A stretch of 64,000 nucleotides of DNA. It comes from Charina bottae. Its lineage: Eukaryota; Chordata; Lepidosauria; Squamata; Charinaidae. The number at the start of each line of letters is the position of its first letter. Position 1 is the stretch's first letter. Positions 57,430-64,000 of the stretch are shown here, piece by piece. The position numbers and the translations under genes were made by a program. The notes beneath the pieces were generated by a model. It did no database searches. It was not told where the DNA came from and saw only the letters and a program-made list of their open reading frames with translations. Where the stretch lies: assembly GCA_023362775.1 (NCBI GenBank), contig JALMGJ010000004.1, forward strand, positions 83,659,798-83,723,797, in the 5' to 3' direction.

Positions 57430-58100
57430 CAATTCTAGGTCATGCTAAGGAAGAAAGTTTATTTCTATAAAAAGTCCAACACTGTTTTATATAGTTTAGA
57501 TTTAAAAATAAAATAAAACATGGAACAGATCCTTTTCTGTCCCTTGCATTTTGAAATTTAAGTACAATTCCCATTCACTATATGGCTACCATCTGACAGT
57601 AGCATATATTATATATGGAGATGAAGAAGCTAGAAATTTGTATCAAAATGGATTCTATACCAGAAATTGAATTTGGACTCATGAAATTGTGGGTTGTTAA
57701 GCAACAGTTCAATAAGAAAATATATTGTAGATACATAAAGTAAAGCTAGTGTTTCTGTTAACATCCCCGACCCCCCCAGTAAAGTCAATTCAATCCAAAC
57801 TGTCTCCTTTAAGCAACCTTATATTTATACTATGTTATTATCCTACTGTAAAAGGAACCATATCCAGCAACATGGGCTTAACTCGACAGAGACAGAACTC
57901 CTTATTGGCAATCGATCTCCTCAGACATCTTATCATCAAAGATCTAGAGTACAAGTTTTTTGTTTGTTTGCTCTTGAACTAACATCCTTCTAATTTTCTT
58001 GGTGGCTTTCTTGTTTAATATACACCATAAAGTCTACAATCACAGGGACACAAAGCATGATGCCATGTTGATAAGCAACAGACAAGGGAAGCCAAGTATA
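57430..58100. other. Unique DNA
   Basis: Nothing recognised. Confidence 0.45.
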
Positions 58101-58105
58101 CTTGA

Positions 58106-58207
58106 AAAAAATCAGGAGTTTTAATAAAATATCTTAGCCAGAAAAGATGCTACCAGATTCTTTCTGATTTTTTGCCACCATAGACTAATATGGCTTTCCT
58201 CCTGCAA
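58106..58207 (+). repeat. Interspersed repeat A, copy 2
   Basis: AGAAAAGATGCTACCAGATT and GCCACCATAGACTAATATGG parallel 1535-1595. It is more diverged than chance would allow for unrelated sequence. Confidence 0.6.
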
Positions 58208-58209
58208 GG

Positions 58210-59585
58210 ATACATGTAAACTCACAATTCTATATATTTTTATATAAACACACAGAAAAATATACTTATGGATGTACACTGCAGAACAAAATGGTTTAAA
58301 CAGAAAGCTACTCCAAAGATTTGTTTTAAAAAGGAAAATAACAATTAGGTGTGTAACAGAAGCAGGTGATGAATTTGCTAGCCAAAAGGAGATTGTGTTA
58401 TGAGAGAAGAAAGCAGGCATTTTCTTTAATTTTAAGAATGGTATTATCTTACATTTGGCATAGATAAGTAGAAGAATTAGACAATTCACTGAGATATCTA
58501 CCATATTACTGTGTCTCCTCCATAGCATAGCTGAAATAAACAACAGAAGGTTTATTATCACAGCACACTTGTTCCTACAGAATATAAATATAATCAACAC
58601 CTGTAAATGCAAGCAGGTTGGGTTCTCACCTTACCTCTCTGAAGTAACATTGACATTCTTTTTTATGAAAAAGGGGTTCATAATTAGACATTTTGTGGTT
58701 TATTAAGAAGTATAAGCTACTCACCTTTGGGCTGTAGAAAAATGAATAGAAATATAAATTGGATTTAAGAGATTTGAGAAATTCAGTATATATGCCAACA
58801 TAAACATTTATCAGACACTGACAACTTAGCTATCCATCAAATTTTGCAGTTCTCTAACTAAAGCAACACTGTATTTCAAGTAAGTATTGTGCCAAAAATC
58901 TTGTTCATTTTGTCATTCTCATTCAATTTTAGAAAAAAAAAACTTCTCTTTTTTTCAGAGAAGAATTGGTCTTCATGGGTGGGTGGCATTCTTATATTTA
59001 TCTTAGTTATGAGATAAACAGGATAAGTGGGAGACTGTTTCATATTCAATTGCTTTTCCAATCATTTCAGCCTTTCCATACCTCAGTTAAATTCCAAGGG
59101 AAAACATCCTGCAGACCTCTTCCCATGGAACTTCTTAGATAAAGAACTACAAGCAGCCATGAAGGCTACAACTTAATGGCAAGATATGTAAGGACAAAAA
59201 AAAGTCAGTTTCTTATTTTCCCTGGTATCCAACAAATTTTAGTGGGAAAAGAGAAGCCTCTTTTGCAGAACTTTTAAAGAAATTGAAAGCCAGATTTTGC
59301 AACAGGATTAATTTAACAATTCTACTCTAAAGTTTTTTTGGGGGCGGGGGGAATGCATTGAAAGAAGTGTTTTGAGAGATGATACCAGTGAAAATGTTTG
59401 TCCAAATACTTCTTAAAATATGTATTGAATTGGTTTACAATGTTTCTTGAGAAATGTTTGAAGCGCATGCATACATATGCACACACACAAATGGAGAGCA
59501 GAATTGAATTATTGATAATAATGGATTAAAAATTAAAAAAAAAATGGTAGCCCCATTGTCCCCCCCCCCATATAATCACATATGA
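58210..59585. other. Unique AT-rich DNA
   Basis: No supported gene. A 163-codon antisense frame (58121-58612) is the longest outside transposons but is hydrophobic AT-rich noise whose end lies in repeat A. Confidence 0.5.
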
Positions 59586-59589
59586 ATTG

Positions 59590-59636
59590 AATTTACATTT
59601 TCTAAGAATGTAAATCTTTCTTAGAAAATGTAAATT
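59590..59636. repeat. Perfect 19-bp hairpin
   Basis: AATTTACATTTTCTAAGAA (59590-59608) and its exact complement (59618-59636) are separated by a 9-base loop. Confidence 0.95.
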
Positions 59637-59699
59637 TCTGCCATAGTCACTTCTATTCTACATTTCTCTATTCTTATGTAAAGAACTGTACATGAGGCT

Positions 59700-60010
59700 A
59701 CCTTTTTAAACCACACAGAACTACAGCTGGTCCAGAATGGACTGGTTTCAGTCAGTGTTGGTTGGAGTGGAGAGGTCAATCCAGAGTTCAACTCTCTCTC
59801 CCCTTTTATTCAACATCTACATAAAACTGCTGGGTGGGGTCATCTGCAAGTTTGGAGTTTGGTATCATCAGTATGCTGATGTTACTCACATACATCTTTC
59901 AACCCCAGGCTGGCCAAGTGAGGCCATCAAGTTTCTGTGTCCATGATGGAGGCTGTGCAGGTTTGGATGGAAGTGTAGAAGGACAGGCTTGCAGAAGATT
60001 GCAAGCACCT
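59700..60010 (+). pseudogene. L2 reverse-transcriptase fragment
   Basis: The frame 59737-59946 reads SSTLSPLLFNIYIKLLGGVI and FGVWYHQYADVTHIHLSTPG: RT motifs B and C, with the catalytic YADD changed to YADV. The sequence before 59737 (CTACAGCTGGTCCAGAATGG) looks like a later part of L2, so the fragment is internally rearranged. Confidence 0.72.
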
Positions 60011-60524
60011 GTGAATGCTGTTCCTACTCCATTACTTCAAACATTCCTCAGCGAAAGGACTGCGATGGGACTAATAAAAAAAGGCCTTAGTTAAGAACAG
60101 CTGAGGAGGAAGTAGGAGAGAGGGCAGAATGTGCAAAAAGTGCTGGTGTATGGTTGGAGTGTGCAGCTGGCAGCCAGAGCAGATACAAACAACTAAAAGA
60201 CGTTTGTTTTTCCAAAGAGACCTGGAAGGTCTGAAGAAACAGATAAGCAAAAGCCAAAGTCTGAAGAGGGACAAGTGAGAAAGCTGTCCTCTTAAAGGAA
60301 TCTTGTGCTAGTTGGAGTAGCAGAGGTAGTAGTATCTAATAGTGTTAGTTATAGTTATATAGGAATAGTGAGAGTGTAGTTAGTCTCTTACATGTATTAG
60401 ATAAGAATAGTACAGTTAAATAGTCTAAGTTGGTTAGGAATATAGATTAGTTTAGTAGGAACCAGAATTGTATTAGTTAGACACATAGGTAACAAGAGCA
60501 CTTTTAGAATAATAACTTTAGAAT

Positions 60525-61030
60525 AGAATAATAACTTTATTGTCATCCCACTATACACTATACACCAAGTGCACAATAGAATGAAATTTTGTTGCAGTTG
60601 GCTCACAATTTCATTCAAATGCTAAAATACTAATAAAAAATCCATAATTACTATAAAATATACATTCTTTACATATCCAACATTTCACCTAAAAGAACTT
60701 ATTTAAGCATTCAAGAATCCAATAGCCTGGGGGACAAAGCTGTTTCCCAATCTGGCTGTTCTACATTGGATACAGTGGAACCTCTTCGCAGAGGGTAACA
60801 AAGAAAACAAATGAGGATGAGGATGGGAGGCATCACTGATGATCTTTCGAGCTCTGGACAAACAGCGTGCATGTGCTAAATCTTGGATGAGAGGCAGAGA
60901 TATCCCAATTATCTTTTCTGCTGCCCTTACCACTCTGCACAGACTTTCTATCTGAGGCACTACAGCTTCCAAACCAGATGGAAATTTTCTACTGTGAATA
61001 GCTGTTAATAAGTAAAATATCCCCCCCCCC
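60525..61030 (-). repeat. Unclassified interspersed repeat B
   Basis: It begins with ATAACTTTATTGTCATCCCA, a phrase seen at the ends of several vertebrate retroelements. It continues as a GC-balanced block (AGCCTGGGGGACAAAGCTGT, CTCTGGACAAACAGCGTGCA) to a C12 run at about 61021-61032. The antisense frame 60703-61122 (139 codons) is open but I recognise no domain. It separates two L2 pieces and so probably inserted into one L2 copy. Confidence 0.45.
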
Positions 61031-61194
61031 CCAAACATATAAGTGGAGACCAAAGTTTTTCGTGTGTAGTGTTTCATTGGGGAACTTCTTGGTTGAGTCT
61101 GAATAATCAAACCTGGGTACAAAAGAACCTGTGAGAGGAAGGAACTTCTCTAACTCAATCTACCAAGACTGAGTGGTTGTGGATATTAGGGCCA

Positions 61195-61430
61195 TTTAAC
61201 TGGGGATATTCCACCTTTAACCTTGGATGGGATAGCACTTCCCAATTCAAAAGCGGTGTAAAATCTGGGGTCTTCCTGGACTCACAGCTCTGCTTGATGT
61301 GCAGGTAGCAGCTGTGGCCAGGAAGGCCTTTGAACAGCTTCATGTGGTGTACCACTTGTGACCTTTCCTAGATCAGGAGGTCCTTCATACAATCACTCAT
61401 GCCCTAGCCATCACCTCTACATGGTGCAAG
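61195..61430 (+). mobile_element. L2 LINE 3' coding fragment
   Basis: AATCTGGGGTCTTCCTGGAC, GTAGCAGCTGTGGCCAGGAA and TCACTCATGCCCTAGCCATC correspond to 31008-31160 of the complete L2. It may continue the fragment at 59700-60010. Confidence 0.75.
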
Positions 61431-61604
61431 CTGCTGCTGCTGCTGTTATTGTTGTTGTTATTATTATTATTATTTTAAATGCCCTAGCCATCACCTCTAC
61501 ATGGGGCTGCAGTGGTGCAAGCTGCTGCTGCTGTTGTTATTGTTGTTGTTGTTGCTGTTGTTGTTGTTGTTGTTATTATTATTATTATTATTATTATTTT
61601 AAAT
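61401..61604. repeat. Tandem duplication of an L2 piece plus GCT/GTT/ATT triplet array
   Basis: GCCCTAGCCATCACCTCTAC starts at 61401 and 61481. Each unit ends in (GCT)n(GTT)n(ATT)n and TTTTAAAT. Unit 1 is 80 bp, unit 2 about 124 bp. Confidence 0.93.
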
Positions 61605-61617
61605 GTATCATTATAAT

Positions 61618-61832
61618 GTATCATTATATAGACTCTGGGCAGTGTACAACAAGCACTTTAGAGGAATATCTAAAAGAGTAATATTTGTCAGATCATTTGA
61701 TATTTGGCACTGATGGCATTTCTTAGATCTACATTAAAAATTCATTGTAAAATAAAGGTTTGCTTCTCTATCTGTGAGGAAGTAAAGACAATCCTCCATT
61801 AACAATATGTTGTGTGTGTGTATATATATATA

Positions 61833-61874
<42 letters not shown>

Positions 61875-62345
61875 CAGGTGACAGAGTCACACACAAATTC
61901 TATGAAATGCTTTTCTGGATAAATAAAGGGATGATCTTGACATGGGGTTGAGAGGATTTAAATTGTTCTTCCCTTGCCATTCTCTTCCTCCAAATAGCCT
62001 TCATAAATTGCTTTTCCCACAGGTTTGTTTGTTTTTAAATGGAGAACAGCAGAAGCACTCAATATGGCTACACAAAAGTCTTGGTAAAGATCTGGAGGAC
62101 AGGGGGAGAGGAGACAAATACGATAAGCCACCTGGGAAGAATAGGACAGGTATCCCAGAATGCTAGGGAGGGTTCAGGAAAGAAAAACAATAGGAAATGC
62201 AAAAAGGCTACAGGTTTATTATAAGAAGAAATGGGTGACTTGGTAACAGGTAAGACTGAATGTCAACTTGTATTTTATTACTGTCTTATTTCAAAAGAGA
62301 AAGAGATTCCTGCATTTGGCTGGTCCTTTGATAGGAATGCAATAA
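61618..62345. other. Unique DNA with (AAT)n array
   Basis: (TG)n(TA)n at 61811-61830 and about fifteen AAT units at 61832-61874. Otherwise nothing recognised. Confidence 0.5.
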
Positions 62346-62349
62346 TTTA

Positions 62350-63302
62350 CAAGAGTTACTATGGGTTTCCCACAAACAAGGAATACCAGACTAACATAAT
62401 CTTTTCTGATAAACTTAGTAGCTTCATAGATTTGGGAATGCTTTAACATAGTGCACTTTGACCTCAGCAAAACGTTCAACAAAGTGTCTCATGACATCCT
62501 CATTAATAAGATGGTAAAATATGGACTAGATGATGCAACTGTTAGCTGAATTCATAATTGGCTGAATGAGTGCACCCAGAGAGCACACTCATAAATGACT
62601 CCATATCAGTTTGGAGATTGGTACTAAATGGAATATCACAAGGCTGTGCTGTTCAACATGGTTTTTAATCATCTGTGGTTTTTAATCATCTGTGTGAAGG
62701 GGATGATTATCAACTCTGCAGATAAAAGAAAACTAGGAGGAGTGGCTTACACTTTAGAAGAGAAAGAGAAGGTTCAGAAAGATATATAAAGGATTGAATG
62801 GTAGACTGAAATGATAATAATGAAATTGAATAAGAAGAAATATAAAGTCCTGCATCTGGGAGAAAAAATGAAAGTAGAAGATTGGCAATAATACATTTGA
62901 AAAGGATCTGAATACTCTAGTAGGTCACAAGCTGAACACGATACAACAATGCATTATAAATAAGGCAAAGGCTATTTTGAGAATCCAGATCACAGAAAGT
63001 ATTTGTCCAATTTTACTCGGTCTTGTTTAGGCTCCACTTGGAATACTGTGTAACATTGTCAGGGTGAGGTGGGGTCAAAACAGGCTAGATGGCATCATTT
63101 TGTACAAGTCTCTTTTGTACATGCCTCAAATTGCATCTTGTTGTTTTGACCTATTCTGCAGACAATGCTGATACTGGGTTCAGTTTTGGCCACCATAGTA
63201 AACATGGACAATTGACAAACTGCAGCAAGCTTAGAGAGGGACAATTAAGATGGTGAGGGGAATGGAAACCAAGTCCTATGAAGAATGGGTAAAGGAACTG
63301 GT
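62350..63302 (+). pseudogene. CR1 LINE reverse-transcriptase region, decayed
   Basis: In sense: AAGGAATACCAGACTAACAT, then the motif-A equivalent (CACTTTGACCTCAGCAAAAC, HFDLSKTFNKVSHDI), CAAGGCTGTGCT (motif B), the GTCCTGCATCTGGGAG and TAGGTCACAAGCTGAACA blocks, and CCACTTGGAATACTGTGT. These are in the same order as the CR1 coding region and overlap the antisense CR1 at 13389-13583 at motif A. Stops occur throughout. A 119-bp hairpin element interrupts it at 63052, and an L2 inserts at 63303. Confidence 0.8.
63043..63179. mobile_element. 119-bp hairpin MITE inside CR1, hAT-like
   Basis: CR1 text ...CTTGGAATACTGTGT is interrupted at 63052 and resumes after 63170 with ATACTGGGTTCAGTTTTGGC. ATACTGTGT/ATACTGGGT is a 9-bp duplication with one mismatch. 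The ends are inversely related: ACATTGTC and GGTCAAAACA on the left, and the complements of GACAATGCTG and TGTTTTGACC on the right. The interior TTTTGTACAAG/CTTTTGTACATGCC also folds back. Confidence 0.72.
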
Positions 63303-63770
63303 TATTTTTTTATTTTTTATTTTTTATTTTTTTTTATTTATTCAATTTATTCCCCGCCCATCTCCCATACAAGGGACTCTGGGCGGGTCACAACAATCAA
63401 AGTTAAAAACGATACAATAAAAGTCTAAAAAATACAATATAAATAGATAAAATACAAGATGAAGGACGTAAGGAACGTAGCATAGATAGTGTTGCTACGG
63501 GGCTAGCCAACCCCAGGAGGCACTACCGCCTCTATTGTCCCAGGCCAGGTGGCAGAGCCAGGTCTTAAGGGCCTTCCGAAAGGTCAGGAGGGAGGGGGCC
63601 AGTCTCATCTCCGGGGGCAAGATATTCCATAGGGCGGGCGCTATCGCAGAGAAGGCACGCCTTCTGGACCCCGCTAGATGGAACTCTCTTGTTGAGGGGG
63701 TCTGAAGTATGCCCTCTCTGCATGCACGGGTGGGGCGGGCCGACGTTATCGGGACGAGACGGTCCCTCAG
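63303..63770 (-). mobile_element. L2 LINE 3' fragment
   Basis: The T-rich terminus (TTTTTTATTTTTTATTTTTT), then CCCCGCCCATCTCCCATACA, AAGGGCCTTCCGAAAGGTCA and ACGAGACGGTCCCTCAGGTT, form a well-conserved antisense L2 3' end. Confidence 0.85.
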
Positions 63771-63771
63771 G

Positions 63772-63916
63772 TTATGTCTAGGCTACAGGGTCTTAGGACC
63801 CCACCTTCATCCTTTTGTAACAAAATCCCCCCAGTTGCGACATCTGACACATCCACCTGCACTATGAACAGCTTCGTAGGATCGGGATGTTTTAACACAG
63901 GCTCTGACGTAAATAA
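63772..63916 (-). pseudogene. Ty3/gypsy LTR-retrotransposon pol slice (RT-RNase H junction)
   Basis: The minus strand is open for 48 codons and reads LFTSEPVLKHPDPTKLFIVQ, then VDVSDVATGGILLQKDEGG. This matches the junction of gypsy reverse transcriptase and RNase H; the VDVSD segment is the first RNase H catalytic Asp region. It has no stop and no LTRs, and it sits between two L2 3' ends that point away from each other. Too short to place in a gypsy lineage. Confidence 0.8.
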
Positions 63917-63923
63917 TGATTTT

Positions 63924-63985
63924 TAACTGTTCCCCGTTGGGGGAGATGGGCGGTCATATAAATTAAATAAATAAAATAAATAAAC
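63924..63985 (+). mobile_element. L2 LINE 3' terminus
   Basis: GTTGGGGGAGATGGGCGGTC and TATAAATTAAATAAATAAAA: the sense 3' tail of L2, 5'-truncated to about 60 bp. Confidence 0.7.
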
Positions 63986-64000
63986 TGTTCAAATGCCTCT

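Noticed and set aside
58121..58612. 163-codon minus-strand frame, the longest outside recognised transposons
   Set aside because: AT-rich and hydrophobic without domain or signal structure, and its C-terminus is encoded by interspersed repeat A.

Overview
The window is non-coding vertebrate DNA, almost certainly from a squamate reptile (lizard or snake). The evidence is the repeat mix: Sauria-type tRNA SINEs, a second and third tRNA-derived squamate SINE, Bov-B/RTE LINEs, CR1, L2 and L1 LINEs, Penelope-like fragments, an R4/Dong-like LINE fragment, Tc1/mariner and hAT DNA transposons, and very abundant microsatellites. I found no host protein-coding exon, tRNA, rRNA or snRNA gene that I can defend. 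Every long or biologically recognisable open frame belongs to a transposable element. Family names come from recognising protein motifs and terminal sequences by eye; no database was searched.

Layout. 1-0.7 kb: the 5' half of a Tc1-like transposon with an undamaged transposase N-terminus running off the left edge. 0.7-6.3 kb: L2 and SINE scraps, a degenerate RTE/Bov-B endonuclease region, an old L2 reverse-transcriptase fragment and a possible solo LTR. 6.3-10.1 kb: mostly unique AT-rich DNA with small RTE and L2 scraps. 10.1-13.6 kb: an antisense CR1 copy split by a 2.2 kb L1-like element with a 15-bp target-site duplication (TSD). 15-20.5 kb: SINE, a 220-bp ATTAA array, a decayed L1-like RT fragment and an R4/Dong-like fragment. 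22.6-27 kb: Sauria SINE, a Penelope piece with a hammerhead-like core, SINEs, a CR1 scrap and an antisense L2. 27.6-31.9 kb: a near full-length L2 LINE, inactivated by frameshifts and by loss of active-site residues. 32.4-39.6 kb: SINEs, two Bov-B copies and two antisense L2 copies.

39.65-47.73 kb is the most structured region. A hAT-like element with 8-bp TSDs was interrupted by a full-length L1 (intact ORF1, broken ORF2). That L1 was in turn interrupted inside its RT domain by a 1.6 kb TA-flanked Tc1/mariner-type element holding a 653-bp palindrome. At 48.9 kb sits a 196-bp Penelope insertion with a perfect 44-bp inverted repeat and a 13-bp TSD. 49-59.6 kb is mainly unique DNA with SINEs and microsatellites. 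59.7-64 kb holds L2 and CR1 fragments, a 119-bp hairpin MITE, and a Ty3/gypsy pol slice caught between two oppositely oriented L2 tails.

No genes work together here in a pathway. The biology is insertion history: SINEs that depended on LINE machinery, and LINEs and DNA transposons nested in one another. I found no evidence for a new coding system. The best leads are the ribozyme-like Penelope inverted repeat, the triple nest with its foldback element, the hairpin MITE and the intact-looking Tc1 transposase.
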